A stretch of DNA of 64,000 bases from the NCBI RefSeq assembly GCF_004000865.1, contig NZ_BIMB01000002.1, positions 186,001 through 250,000 on the forward strand. Reading direction: 5' to 3'. The first letter of the stretch is position 1, and each line of letters begins with the position of its first letter. Positions 9,210-18,368 of the stretch are shown piece by piece. The translations under genes and the position numbers were made by a program. Origin of the DNA: Paenibacillus elgii NBRC 100335. GTDB taxonomy: Bacteria > Bacillota > Bacilli > Paenibacillales > NBRC-103111. The notes under the pieces were generated by a model. That model had not been told where the DNA came from. It saw only the letters and a program-made list of their open reading frames with translations, and searched no databases.

Positions 9210-10763
9210 TTACTTCACACGGTGAATCGTGGACATATCCTGCACGTAAATCGGATAGAGCTTGTAGCCGTCCAGCTCTTTTTTCATCGCTACGGTGAAG
9301 TTCGGGTCCATGATATAGACGGCGACGGCGTCTTTGGTCAATAGTTTTTGCGCGTCTTTATAAAGCTGCGCCCGTTTGGCTTCGTCCAGCTCGACCTGAG
9401 CCGCCTTGATCAGCTTGTCGTATTCCGGGTTATGGTAGTTGTAGAAATTCGACTTGTAGTCGGACGCGTAGCGTACCAGCACCTCGTGCGGATCAAGCTT
9501 GCCCGTCAGCCCGATGATCGTCATATCGTAGTCGCGGCCTTTGTAGATCCGGTCCAGCCAGACGGCCCATTCGACCATTTCGATTTTGGCGGTGATGCCG
9601 ACCTTTGCGAGCTGCTGCGCAATGACCTGCGCGGTATCGACATGGAACTTGTAGTTGGATGGCACCGAAATCGTCGTGCTGAAGCCATCCTTCAGCCCCG
9701 CCTCGGCCAGCAGGCTTTTCGCCTTGTCCACGTTCATGTTGTAGGTCGATTCCAGACCTTCCTGAAAATATTTCTGCATGACCGGGCTCATGTTGGAGCC
9801 GAGCTTCGTTCCTTTGCCGTCGGCCACGACTTTAATGATTTCATCCGTGTCCACCGCGTAATTGACCGCCTGACGCACGCGCGGGTCGTCGAACGGCTTG
9901 CGGGCGATATTCATTGTCATGAGCTGGACCATGTTTTGCATGCCTTCCACGTAGCGGAACTGATCTCCCAGCTCGGCGATGCGCTCGTTGCCGATTCGCG
10001 GATACATGTCGATGTCCCCGGATTTCAAAGCGAGCAACGAAGCTTCGGCATCCGGCATGATGCGGAACTCGACCTTGTCGAGGTAAGGCACGCCTTTGAC
10101 GTAATAGTCTTTGTTCTTCTCGATGACGAGCTTCTGGTTCGGCTGGAACTCGACGAACTTGAATGGCCCGGTGCCGATCGGCGCTTTATTCTGGTTGTCG
10201 TATCCCTTCGGCAAAATAGCGGCCGTGAAGTTGCTCATAAATGAGACGTCGTTCTTTTTCAGCTTGACGGTAACCGTCTTGGCGTCCGGCGTATCGACGG
10301 CTTCAACGTTCGCGAAGGCGCTGGAGAGCGGCTTGCCCGTTTCCTTGCCCATCAGCCGTTCGTACGAAAACTTCACGTCCTCCGGCGCCACCGTCTTACC
10401 ATTGTGGAACTTGACGCCGTCGCGCAGCGTGAACGTATACGTCAGCCCGTCGGGAGAAACCTTGTATTCCTGTGCGACCGCGGGCTGCAGCTCCCCTTTT
10501 TCGTTGGGCTTCAGCAGGCCTTCGAACACGTTGAACATCATCTCCTGCGTCCCCGAGGCGACGGCCAGGTGCGGGTCGAGATAGTCCGGGTCCTGCGGAA
10601 CGGCGACGACGACGCTGCCGCCCTGCATGGGCTCCTTGGAGGCTTCGGCTCCGGTCGCCGGCGTCTTGGCCGGGTCGCCCGAGCCGCAGGCGGACAGGAC
10701 GGTGACGGACAGCAGCAGAGCAGCAAGCAGCAGGGGGGTCCTTCGCAATCTTTCGGTTAGCAT
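9210..10763 (-). CDS. Opp/Dpp solute-binding lipoprotein (family 5, locus 1)
   Basis: A 517-residue extracellular binding protein. A lipoprotein signal ends in LSAC with the lipid-carrying Cys at about residue 26. The family-5 body includes DPDYLDPH, YTFTLRDGVKFHNG, PIGTGPFKF and VRQAVNYAVDTDEI. Ligand type (peptide, glycopeptide, other) is not readable. Only 31 bp separate its start from the 261-bp hairpin element, so its promoter must lie in or beyond that element, or it is read through from the HAD-rpiR-yhfI-like genes. GAGGAG precedes the ATG. Confidence 0.9.
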   Translation of the reverse strand: MLTERLRRTPLLLAALLLSVTVLSACGSGDPAKTPATGAEASKEPMQGGSVVVAVPQDPDYLDPHLAVASGTQEMMFNVFEGLLKPNEKGELQPAVAQEYKVSPDGLTYTFTLRDGVKFHNGKTVAPEDVKFSYERLMGKETGKPLSSAFANVEAVDTPDAKTVTVKLKKNDVSFMSNFTAAILPKGYDNQNKAPIGTGPFKFVEFQPNQKLVIEKNKDYYVKGVPYLDKVEFRIMPDAEASLLALKSGDIDMYPRIGNERIAELGDQFRYVEGMQNMVQLMTMNIARKPFDDPRVRQAVNYAVDTDEIIKVVADGKGTKLGSNMSPVMQKYFQEGLESTYNMNVDKAKSLLAEAGLKDGFSTTISVPSNYKFHVDTAQVIAQQLAKVGITAKIEMVEWAVWLDRIYKGRDYDMTIIGLTGKLDPHEVLVRYASDYKSNFYNYHNPEYDKLIKAAQVELDEAKRAQLYKDAQKLLTKDAVAVYIMDPNFTVAMKKELDGYKLYPIYVQDMSTIHRVK

Positions 10764-10794
10764 GGTTTCTCCTCTTTTCTATTTTTAATTTCTT

Positions 10795-11055
10795 CCGGCT
10801 GTAGTACAGCCCGGACAAAGTGTTGAGTAAGAGGTTACTGGAGTAGAGAAACATACGGAGGTGGGGTATCTACTGGAGGAGCGGTAGCGTTCGCCTTTGT
10901 CTGCGGGAAATACCCGCCGCTAAGCGGCATCCAATAAAAATTTCCTGCAGACAAGAGCGACCGGAAGTAGATACCCCACCCCCTCGTAACCTCTATCACC
11001 TCTTTCACCTCTTTCACCTCTTTCTCAACACTCACTCCGGCCGTACTACAGCCGG
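10795..11055. repeat. 261-bp long inverted repeat (hairpin element)
   Basis: The ends are a perfect 13-bp inverted repeat (CCGGCTGTAGTAC against GTACTACAGCCGG). Further in, GTGTTGAG, AAGAGG, GGTTAC, TGGGGTATCTACT, TTGTCTGC and GGAAAT each recur in inverse order on the other side. The whole unit can therefore fold into one long imperfect hairpin with a small GCCGCT-TAGCGGC tip. The right arm carries three to four copies of a 9-bp unit (CACCTCTTT) present once on the left. The right terminal repeat contains the stop codon of the YhfI-like gene. It may be a MITE-like interspersed element and lies inside a transcription unit. Confidence 0.85.
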
Positions 11056-11780
11056 TATTGATCGCCCGTGCGAGCGAGATCAATCGGTCCTTCATACGTC
11101 TCCTGCGCCTCCCGGACAAGCTGGGCGAGATCGCCATACTGGGGAAGGTGCGTCAGCACGAGCCGCTTCGCTCCGCACTGCGAGGCGAGCTTTCCCGCTT
11201 CGCCGGCGGTCAGATGTCCGCCAATTTTGCCGAAGTACTCGTTGTACAGATTGCTTTCGCAAAGCAGCAGGTCCGCGTTCCGGCCGATCCGCACCAAATC
11301 GTCGTTCCAAGCGGTATCCGCCGTAAACACAAGCACCTGCTCCCCGTGCTCGATGCGCATGGAGAGGCACGGAACGGGATGGGTCGTATGCCCGAAGGTC
11401 CACGTCAGATCGCCCAGCGTAAGCGTATCTCCTACCGCAATGACATGCGAGTGCATATACTCTCCGTAAGCGAGCGTTGCGAAGGCTGCAGGGTCCGCGT
11501 CGTGGGCGTAGATCTCGATCGGTTTCGTCCTGCGGCCGAGCTGCATCAGAATCATCGCCGCATGCTGAAGGCAATATACGTCGGCGATATGGTCGGTATG
11601 GTAATGCGTCAGCACGACCGCATCCAGCTCCTCCAGCGGCAGGTGCCGCTGGAGCTGGGCGAGTGCGCCGGAGCCGCAGTCCAGCAGCACGTTGACCGAC
11701 TCCGTCTGAATCAAATACGACGCCGATGCGGAATCCGCAGCCGGGTAAGCGCCCCATGGGCCCAAAATCGTCAATTTCAT
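11046..11780 (-). CDS. Metallo-beta-lactamase-fold hydrolase, YhfI-like
   Basis: A 244-residue MBL-fold protein. It opens MKLTILGPWGAYP as in B. subtilis YhfI, followed by LLDCGSGALAQLQ and the metal motif LTHYHTDHIAD (HxHxDH), then TADT and LTHLPQYG. RNase Z- or phosphodiesterase-like chemistry is plausible; the substrate is unknown. The ATG at 11780 overlaps the RpiR-type stop as ATGA and has AAAGGGG upstream. The last codons lie in the terminal repeat of the hairpin element. Confidence 0.85.
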   Translation of the reverse strand: MKLTILGPWGAYPAADSASASYLIQTESVNVLLDCGSGALAQLQRHLPLEELDAVVLTHYHTDHIADVYCLQHAAMILMQLGRRTKPIEIYAHDADPAAFATLAYGEYMHSHVIAVGDTLTLGDLTWTFGHTTHPVPCLSMRIEHGEQVLVFTADTAWNDDLVRIGRNADLLLCESNLYNEYFGKIGGHLTAGEAGKLASQCGAKRLVLTHLPQYGDLAQLVREAQETYEGPIDLARTGDQYRL

Positions 11781-12646
11781 TTCGTTGTCCCCTTTCCGTT
11801 CGGTCCGGTCCACCCGGACGATTCCGTCTCAAACATGCGGAACTTCCGTTCCATCTCCACCATATTGCGCTTGACCCGCTCCAAGTCGAGCTGGGCCATC
11901 TTCTTGATCAAAGCGTTCGCCAGCGCAAGCGGCGCCACGTACGAATCGAGAAAGCCCCGCGAGCGGGTCGCGGCAAGCAAATACACGTCGGCCAGCTTGG
12001 CAAATGGCGATACTGGCGAGTCCGTCAAGGCGACGATGCGCGCGCCCTTCTCTTTGGCCGCTTCCGTCAAGTGCCTCGTCGTCTGGCAGTAGCGGGGAAA
12101 TCCGGAGACGAGCAGCACGTCCCCCGGCCGGAAATGCGCCGCATATTCTGCCGCCTCGCCTTGCGGCACCAGCCGGGCCTGGCCGAGCATGTAATGCATG
12201 ATGTAGGCGAGCGGCGCCGTCACCGCAAGGCCCGCACGCCAGCCTGCCGTATACGTGCGCTCCGCGCCCAGCAGCAGCCGGACCGCCTCCTCCACCTTCG
12301 CCTCCTGCTTGAGCGCAGCCGTCTCCCGGAGGTTGTCGATGTCCTGCGCGAACAGCTCGTCAAGCCACGTCGCCTGCTCCTCCTGCGCCGTCTCCAGCAG
12401 CCGCTGCACGGGACGCGCCTGCAGAAACTGCGATTGCAGCTCGCTCTGCAGCGCGGCGTAGCCCTCGAAGCCGAGCGTCTGCGCGAGCCGGTGCACCGTA
12501 GCCTCGCTGACGCCGGCCAGCTCGCCCATCTTTTTGGCCGGCAGCACGGCCGCCTGACGGATGTCCTTGGTCAGAAAGTAGGCGGCTTTCTTTTGACTCG
12601 GACTTAGCGAATCGAATACTTGCTCGATCTTGCGCTCCACGCTCAT
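11777..12646 (-). CDS. MurR/RpiR-family transcriptional regulator
   Basis: About 289 residues. The N-terminal HTH of the RpiR type (KKMGELAGVSEATVHRLAQTLGF) covers roughly residues 1-80, and a C-terminal SIS sugar-isomerase fold covers 110-260 (GDVLLVSGFPRYCQTTRH, GARIVALTDSPVSPFAKLADV). Such regulators normally sense phosphosugars. The start is the ATG at 12646, which overlaps the HAD stop (GTATGA); an ATG five codons upstream sits directly on the ribosome site. It likely controls this locus, which is inference from position. Confidence 0.85.
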   Translation of the reverse strand: MSVERKIEQVFDSLSPSQKKAAYFLTKDIRQAAVLPAKKMGELAGVSEATVHRLAQTLGFEGYAALQSELQSQFLQARPVQRLLETAQEEQATWLDELFAQDIDNLRETAALKQEAKVEEAVRLLLGAERTYTAGWRAGLAVTAPLAYIMHYMLGQARLVPQGEAAEYAAHFRPGDVLLVSGFPRYCQTTRHLTEAAKEKGARIVALTDSPVSPFAKLADVYLLAATRSRGFLDSYVAPLALANALIKKMAQLDLERVKRNMVEMERKFRMFETESSGWTGPNGKGTTK

Positions 12647-13356
12647 ACGCCGTGCTTCCATTCCTTTCTGTGCAAATATGCGGGCAGCTCCTGCACCGAC
12701 GCAAGGACGGGCTCATGCTGCACCTCTTCGATGCCGACCCGGCCGAACCGGTTGATCAGACAGCAATCCATCCCCACCTCGCGACAGCCGACGACATCGT
12801 CGTAATAATTATCTCCGACATAGCAGCATTCCTCCGCCCGTACGCCCGCCTGCCGCAGCGCCAGCTCGAAGATGGCCCGGTCCGGCTTCTCGACGCCGAC
12901 TTCCGAAGAAACGATCACATGGTCGAAATACGGCAGCAGCCCGGTATCCGCCAGCACCTGCCTGGCGCTGGCATCCCAGTTGGAGATCAGACCGATGCCG
13001 TAGGACGCCCGCTTCAGCTCCTCCAGCACTTTGGCCGCATAAGGATAGGCTACCCAAGGCGAACGGCGTTCCGTCCGCAGCTCGTTCAACCGCCCCCACT
13101 GCTCGTGCAGATCGAGGCACAGCCCCAGCCGGTAATTCAGCACGCCGAGGTACCACGGGAAGAACGTCGCCGCTTCCCTTCCGAGAACGCCGGGGTATTC
13201 TCGCATGAACAGCTTGTCCGCATAATGGTAGGCCAGCTCGATCTCTCGCAGCTTCTTGGCGATCCCCTGCTCGGCCAAATAGGCCGCAAACCATGTTTCC
13301 CTTTCCAAATAAACCAACGTATATCCCAAATCGAACCACACAAACGTCGTTTCCAT
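12643..13356 (-). CDS. HAD-superfamily hydrolase
   Basis: A 237-residue subfamily IA HAD protein with a helical cap. Motif I is FDLGYTL, in which the second Asp of the usual DxDxT is Gly, as in YihX-like sugar phosphatases. Motif II is LISNWDAS, motif III the Lys in VEKPDRAIF, and motif IV YVGDNYYDDV. A phosphomonoesterase role is likely, but the substrate is unknown. It is the first gene of the set leading through the RpiR-type regulator toward the Opp genes. Confidence 0.82.
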   Translation of the reverse strand: METTFVWFDLGYTLVYLERETWFAAYLAEQGIAKKLREIELAYHYADKLFMREYPGVLGREAATFFPWYLGVLNYRLGLCLDLHEQWGRLNELRTERRSPWVAYPYAAKVLEELKRASYGIGLISNWDASARQVLADTGLLPYFDHVIVSSEVGVEKPDRAIFELALRQAGVRAEECCYVGDNYYDDVVGCREVGMDCCLINRFGRVGIEEVQHEPVLASVQELPAYLHRKEWKHGV

Positions 13357-13900
13357 GCCTTGCCTCCGCTCCGTTAACCCGCCAAGAAGGAAATCCTACA
13401 TCTTCCTTCACTTTGTTGTATTCTCTACATCTTCACTTTATCCTCCGATTGTTTGCGCAATGTTAAATGAATCCAAAGATGGTGTGAAGACAGCGCGTAA
13501 ATAAAGCAGCAGGCCCATGCCTAAGGACATGGACCTGCCGAATATTCCGATTCTGCACCTATCTTCCTTTTTGCTGCAGCCTGTGGATACGCCTCCGAGA
13601 TTTCTGAAAACAGAGGAACTGACGTTCGTTATTCAGAGGTTTTGGTCGTCGTTCCATGCAATAGAGGAACCTGTTTCCTCTATTAAGACGGGTGGTGCCT
13701 GATAGCCGTGATTTATGCCGTCATGGTGGGGAAATAGATCATCGGAGTTCCTCTATATTTCGGAACGGGGCTGCTGGAGGCGCCATGGCGCATCTGGGTT
13801 CCTTTATTGGCTTGGGATATTCGCTGTTCGATCCCTTCCCTCGGGTCTGCCGGTCCGGCAGCTCGGGGGCGCATCTCCTCCTCGCAGAAAGCCGCATGAA
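13357..13900. repeat. 544-bp intergenic region with palindromic repeats
   Basis: I see no gene here. It holds a hairpin at about 13509-13538 (GCAGG-CCATG against CATGG-CCTGC), a perfect 10-bp inverted repeat AATAGAGGAA/TTCCTCTATT at 13660-13684, recurrences of AGAGGAAC at 13612 and 13663 and of its complement at 13747, and the palindrome CTGCCGGTCCGGCAG at 13847-13861. It has the look of degenerate interspersed palindromic repeats. It also separates the germination operon from the HAD-to-Opp operon. Confidence 0.5.
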
Positions 13901-15016
13901 TCACTTGGTTGCCCCGCTGCTCTTGAGCGTCAGCTTGACCTTGACGTTCACGTCCGCTTTCGCGAACACGTCTCCCCATTGCTCCTGAACCTGCTTATAT
14001 TCCTTATACTGATGCGCCCGCGCATAGATGCCGAAGCCGACCGGATCGACCTTCAGGCTCTGGAATTTTTTCACCAGCTCCGAGAATTGCTTGTCCAACT
14101 GCTTTGCAATCGCGACTTCCAGTTCCCCTCCTTTTTTGGCAAAATCAAAAGGGAACAGTCTCTGCGTCAAAGCTCCCGACAAGTGGATGCCGACATCAAA
14201 ACGAAACTTCCCTTGATTGTAAGCCGTTTTGATCTTGACTTTCTCCACACCCGCGTTGAAGCTCACAACATCCGAGGCGAAAACGCCGCTTTTCTGTTCG
14301 TGCGGGACATGGATATTGAACGGAACCTCGCCTGCCGTGCGCCGCTGCAAAATGAGCAGCGACGAGCTTTCCTGTTGATTCAGGGAGCCCTTGTACTTGC
14401 CCTTGTTATCCAGCAGCGCCGTGCCCGTCACCTCGAATTCCTCGCTCAATTTTAGCTCGGATATCGAGATGGTCATGCCTTTCTCATACTTCTGATCGAT
14501 CAGCTTTTGAATCGTCGTCCGGACAGTGAAGTTTCGCCGGTTATTTTTATCGAGCAGCCTGGTCAGATGAAGGGAAAGCCGAGGCTTGTCCTTGGGATAA
14601 TGGTGGATCACATCGGATACCGGGCCGTTCACGAGCACGACCTTCGAATTGACGGTTTGCTTCCCGTCCCGGAAAAAGACATCCGTCAAAGGAAACCAAT
14701 CCGCCTGCTCTACCAAACGCTTGCCGAGAAGCAGCATTTGCGACTTCCCTCCGACGGTAAGGGCTGTCACGACGGAATCGAATTTGTTTCTGGCTACGCG
14801 GATCGTCTTGGAGCGGAATTCGTAGACTTCATTTTTTCGCTTCGCTTCTTTACTGAACACGGGAGCAGCCATATAGACCATCAAGTTATCTTTCTCGTCC
14901 AAGTCGATGCCTATCGATAACCCGAGCGTCAAATCCTCGATATTCGCCTGATCCCAGCATCCGGTCAACATCGCTACGCATACGGCCAATACTACCGCCC
15001 TTACCCATCGCTTCAT
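13901..15016 (-). CDS. Ger(x)C family germination lipoprotein (second copy)
   Basis: A 371-residue C subunit of a nutrient germinant receptor. The lipobox ends MLTGC (Cys20) and is followed by the family opening WDQANIEDLTLGLSIGIDLD. It is anchored to the outer face of the spore inner membrane. The ATG at 15016 overlaps the stop of the GerB-type gene (ATGA) and follows GAAGGGG. It is clearly paralogous to the other C subunit in this operon (shared LTLGL, SKEAKRKNE/NKEAKKKNE, PRLSLHLTRLLD/PRLPLHMTRLID and VDPVGFGIYARA/TDPVGFGLHARA). Confidence 0.9.
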   Translation of the reverse strand: MKRWVRAVVLAVCVAMLTGCWDQANIEDLTLGLSIGIDLDEKDNLMVYMAAPVFSKEAKRKNEVYEFRSKTIRVARNKFDSVVTALTVGGKSQMLLLGKRLVEQADWFPLTDVFFRDGKQTVNSKVVLVNGPVSDVIHHYPKDKPRLSLHLTRLLDKNNRRNFTVRTTIQKLIDQKYEKGMTISISELKLSEEFEVTGTALLDNKGKYKGSLNQQESSSLLILQRRTAGEVPFNIHVPHEQKSGVFASDVVSFNAGVEKVKIKTAYNQGKFRFDVGIHLSGALTQRLFPFDFAKKGGELEVAIAKQLDKQFSELVKKFQSLKVDPVGFGIYARAHQYKEYKQVQEQWGDVFAKADVNVKVKLTLKSSGATK

Positions 15017-16116
15017 GTTCCCCTTCGCCTCCGCAGCAGACGATCGTGAAGCCATACGTACAGCCACAAAAGATACGGAAATAAATAGCCGAAGAATACT
15101 CCGTTCCAGTTCATGATTTCAATCCATTGATCGGTTTTGTTGAATGTCGGTTTAACAAAGAGCACGCTGCCGACAAGAAGCAGCATGAACCACTGAAGCA
15201 GCTTACGGTGATCCGCTTTGCCGAATATCCAGTTTATTGAGAAAACAGACAGGTAAATTCCCGGCAGCCATGTCGTTGAAATGATCATAATAAAGAAAGA
15301 GAGAAAAACGATTTCCAGCCGTTCGATAAACCGGAATTCCATCGTTTTGAGCACATTGACCGACGGCTCGTTAAAGTGGGTAATCGTATCCGGGCTGTAA
15401 AAGACGTTGCAGGTCACGGTAACATGCAGGTAAACGAGCAGCGTCAGCGCATTGGCGACAATAATGCCCTGGGAGGCGTATTGTTTGGATTTGAGAAACG
15501 GATACAGGAGAAACGCCGCTTCAAACCCTAAAAAGGCGAACAGCGTAGGCTTCACCGCCAGCAGAATCGGCTGCAGGCCCTCTTTAAACAAAGGAAGCAT
15601 GTACAGCCAATTGCTTTCTCTCAGAGAAAGGAGATAGAAAAAAGGCATCCACAAAGTAATATAAAAAACGAGCTCCGCATAGCGGCCCAAAATTCGAATG
15701 CCTCCGCGGGCAAGCAAATACGACGGGATGGCCAGCAGAACCAGCATGACGAAATTCGGCGTTTTCGGTAAAATCCACGATCTGACGAACAGCACTGCCC
15801 TCAGGATAATGGTATAGGAAAAGAAAGCGAAATACATCGCCGTCAGGACCGCTGCGGCACGTCCCGCCCACTTCCCCGCGTAGCGCTTCAGCAGATCAAA
15901 AAGCGTCCCGTCCGGATGCCGTTTCATCACCGCGACAATCGTTAGACTGGAGCAGGTGGCAAGGGCAAAACCGATAAAGAGGGCGATCCAGCCGTCGGTT
16001 CCCGCAAGCTCGGCCAGCTCCCGCGGCAGCTGCAGCAAGCCGACGCCCAATTGAATACCGGCGATCAGAAAAATATATTGCATCAATGTGATGTCATTAA
16101 ACGCATACTTTTTCAT
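15013..16116 (-). CDS. GerB-type germination permease (second copy)
   Basis: A 367-residue integral membrane B subunit (amino-acid/polyamine permease fold) with about ten hydrophobic segments. It opens MKKYAFNDITLMQYIF and contains GVGLLQLPREL and GTDGWIALFIGF. It is the same length as the first GerB copy and closely similar along its whole length (GGIRILGRYAELVFY, GFEAAFLLYPFL), so it derives from a tandem duplication. GerB subunits bind the germinant in characterised receptors, and two B subunits could give two specificities. Confidence 0.9.
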   Translation of the reverse strand: MKKYAFNDITLMQYIFLIAGIQLGVGLLQLPRELAELAGTDGWIALFIGFALATCSSLTIVAVMKRHPDGTLFDLLKRYAGKWAGRAAAVLTAMYFAFFSYTIILRAVLFVRSWILPKTPNFVMLVLLAIPSYLLARGGIRILGRYAELVFYITLWMPFFYLLSLRESNWLYMLPLFKEGLQPILLAVKPTLFAFLGFEAAFLLYPFLKSKQYASQGIIVANALTLLVYLHVTVTCNVFYSPDTITHFNEPSVNVLKTMEFRFIERLEIVFLSFFIMIISTTWLPGIYLSVFSINWIFGKADHRKLLQWFMLLLVGSVLFVKPTFNKTDQWIEIMNWNGVFFGYLFPYLLWLYVWLHDRLLRRRRGT

Positions 16117-16158
16117 TCGTCATCACTCGCTTCACGGATTGAACGGCTCGGGCATCGC

Positions 16159-17268
16159 TTATTTGACCGGCCCCATATCGGTAATTTCCGTTTTCACGGA
16201 TAGCTTCACATCAGCCTTGGCGAACGCTTCGCCCCAATGCTCCTGCACCTTCTTGTACGCTTGATACTCATAAGCACGGGCGTGCAGCCCGAAACCGACC
16301 GGATCGGTTCCATGCTTTTGAAAACTGTGGATTAGTTGTTCGAATTGCCGCTTCAACTGCTCTCCAATGGCTTTCTGCAGCTTGTCTCCCCCTTTTCTTA
16401 CGTCATACGGGAATAATTTCTCCGACAAAGCAATAGGCATTTTGATATCGATATCGAATTGAAACCTGTCTTGGACGTACTTGGTTTTAATTTTCGTCTT
16501 GACACTTTTGACCCGAAAGGTGATCGCGCTTCGGCGGATCGGTCCCTGCTTGTCCTCTCCCGGAATTTGAACGGAAAGGTTCATTTCCTTCGCGCTCTCC
16601 TGCAAAATAAGCAGCAGCGTGCTCTCCTGCAAGTTAAGCAGTTCCGCATACTTCCCGCGTTCGTTCAGCACGGCCGTTCCCGTCACCTCAACGGCTTTGC
16701 TCTTTTTTACTTCAGTAATGGAAGGCGTCACCCCTTTCTCATACATTTGCCGGTGCAGCTCCTGCAGCGTCGTTTTCACGGTGATGCTCCTCCGGTTGGC
16801 CGTATCGATCAATCTGGTCATATGCAGGGGCAGCCGCGGCTTATCCAACGGGTAGAAGTTAATGATCTCCGAAACCGGACCGTCCACAGCGATGACTCTG
16901 GCGTTCACGGAATACTTGGCGTCCCGGTATGCGACATCGAGCAATCGGAACCAATCCGGATGCTGCAGCACGCGCTTCCCTATCAGCATAACCTGCACCT
17001 TCCCCCGAATGGTCAGCCCCGTCGTCATGGCGTCGAACCCCGTCATCGATTGGCGAAGCGTTTCCGTCTTGCGGCCGAACTCTTCGTTCTTCTTCTTCGC
17101 TTCCTTGTTAAATACAGGGCTGGACAAGTAATACACCATATGGTTATCTTGGTCGAGATCCATGCCAAGCATTAAGCCGAGCGTTAACTCCTCGACATTG
17201 ATCTTATCGCTGCTGCAGCCGGATACGAACAGAAGAACCAGCAGTCCGAGCGAAAGCCATCGTTTCAT
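16159..17268 (-). CDS. Ger(x)C family germination lipoprotein (first copy)
   Basis: A 369-residue C subunit with a lipobox ending FVSGC (Cys18) and the opening SSDKINVEELTLGLMLGMDLD. The start is ATG 17268, which overlaps the stop of the upstream GerB gene (ATGA); the longer open frame inside that gene is ignored. It is separated by 42 bp from the second GerB gene. Confidence 0.9.
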   Translation of the reverse strand: MKRWLSLGLLVLLFVSGCSSDKINVEELTLGLMLGMDLDQDNHMVYYLSSPVFNKEAKKKNEEFGRKTETLRQSMTGFDAMTTGLTIRGKVQVMLIGKRVLQHPDWFRLLDVAYRDAKYSVNARVIAVDGPVSEIINFYPLDKPRLPLHMTRLIDTANRRSITVKTTLQELHRQMYEKGVTPSITEVKKSKAVEVTGTAVLNERGKYAELLNLQESTLLLILQESAKEMNLSVQIPGEDKQGPIRRSAITFRVKSVKTKIKTKYVQDRFQFDIDIKMPIALSEKLFPYDVRKGGDKLQKAIGEQLKRQFEQLIHSFQKHGTDPVGFGLHARAYEYQAYKKVQEHWGEAFAKADVKLSVKTEITDMGPVK

Positions 17269-18368
17269 GTAAGCTTCCTCCGAGCAGAACGAGTTTTCAT
17301 CCACAGCAGAAACCATAGAACGAAGGGCAGGGCAAAGCAAAGAAACAGCGCGATGTTGCCGAAAATTTTCTGAGACTTATCGCTCTGGGGAAATGTTGGC
17401 ACAAAGAAAACGGCATAAGCGACAACAACCGCCGCCACGACCAGAAAGTGTCCCCGAAAAGCCTTCGTGCCGAACAGCCAGTTCGAGCAAAAAATGGTAA
17501 AGTACATCATCGGCATCGCAGTGGTCGACAGAATAAACAGGTAAAAAGCCAGGAAAACAATTTCCATCCGCTCGACAAACCGGAGCTCCGTCACCTTCAG
17601 TACGCTAAGCGTCGGTTCGTTGTACCGCGTAATTTCGTCCGGACTAAAGAACACGAAGCAGACGAGCGTAACCCCCAGATAAATGATCATAGTGAGGATA
17701 TTGGCGACGATTATTCCTTTGGAAGCGGACTGTTTCTTTTGCAAGAAGGGATAGAGGAAAAAAGCCGTTTCAAACCCCAGGAAAGACACGATGGTCGTCA
17801 GGGACGTCTCAAATATGGTACTCCAGCTTTCCTTCAGTACGGGAAGGAGATGAAGCCAGTGATGGCTGGCCGACAAAGGAATCAGGTAAAAGAACGGAAC
17901 CCATAATGCCATATAAAAAACCAGCTCCGCATACCTGCCCAAAATGCGCACGCCTCCCGGAACAATGAGGTATTTCGGGATCATAAACAAAAACATGATC
18001 ATCGCATCCGGGGTCTGCGGCAAAATCCACAGCTTCAAAAAAAGCACGGACCGGACAATGACAATAAAGAAAAAGAAAAAGAAGTATGCACAAAAAACGA
18101 GCGCTCCAAGCTTTCCCGCCCAACGACCGAAATAATGGGACAGGAGCTCCAAAATCGTTCCCTCCGGGTAATATTTCATGATCCGGATGATTACCAGACT
18201 GACAGCAAGGGCGACCAGCCAGCCGATGACCAAGGATATCCAGCCGTCGGTTCCCGCCTTCTCCGCCAGCAGACGGGGGAGCTGGAGCACACCGATGCCG
18301 ACCTGCATCCCGTGAATCGCCAAAATATATTGCATCAGCGTGATCTCGTTAAACGCATACTTCTTCAT
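17265..18368 (-). CDS. GerB-type germination permease (first copy)
   Basis: A 367-residue B subunit opening MKKYAFNEITLMQYIL, with GIGVLQLPRLLAEKAGTDGW and about ten membrane segments. Its ATG follows immediately after the TGA of the GerA gene (TGAATG), so translation is coupled. Together with the A and C subunits it forms a spore inner-membrane germinant receptor. Confidence 0.92.
   Translation of the reverse strand: MKKYAFNEITLMQYILAIHGMQVGIGVLQLPRLLAEKAGTDGWISLVIGWLVALAVSLVIIRIMKYYPEGTILELLSHYFGRWAGKLGALVFCAYFFFFFFIVIVRSVLFLKLWILPQTPDAMIMFLFMIPKYLIVPGGVRILGRYAELVFYMALWVPFFYLIPLSASHHWLHLLPVLKESWSTIFETSLTTIVSFLGFETAFFLYPFLQKKQSASKGIIVANILTMIIYLGVTLVCFVFFSPDEITRYNEPTLSVLKVTELRFVERMEIVFLAFYLFILSTTAMPMMYFTIFCSNWLFGTKAFRGHFLVVAAVVVAYAVFFVPTFPQSDKSQKIFGNIALFLCFALPFVLWFLLWMKTRSARRKLT

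Noticed and set aside
10835-11137. Small minus-strand frame with an EVKEVKEV repeat
   Set aside because: The repeat is the translation of the 9-bp minisatellite in the hairpin element; there is no ribosome site and it overlaps the YhfI-like gene end.
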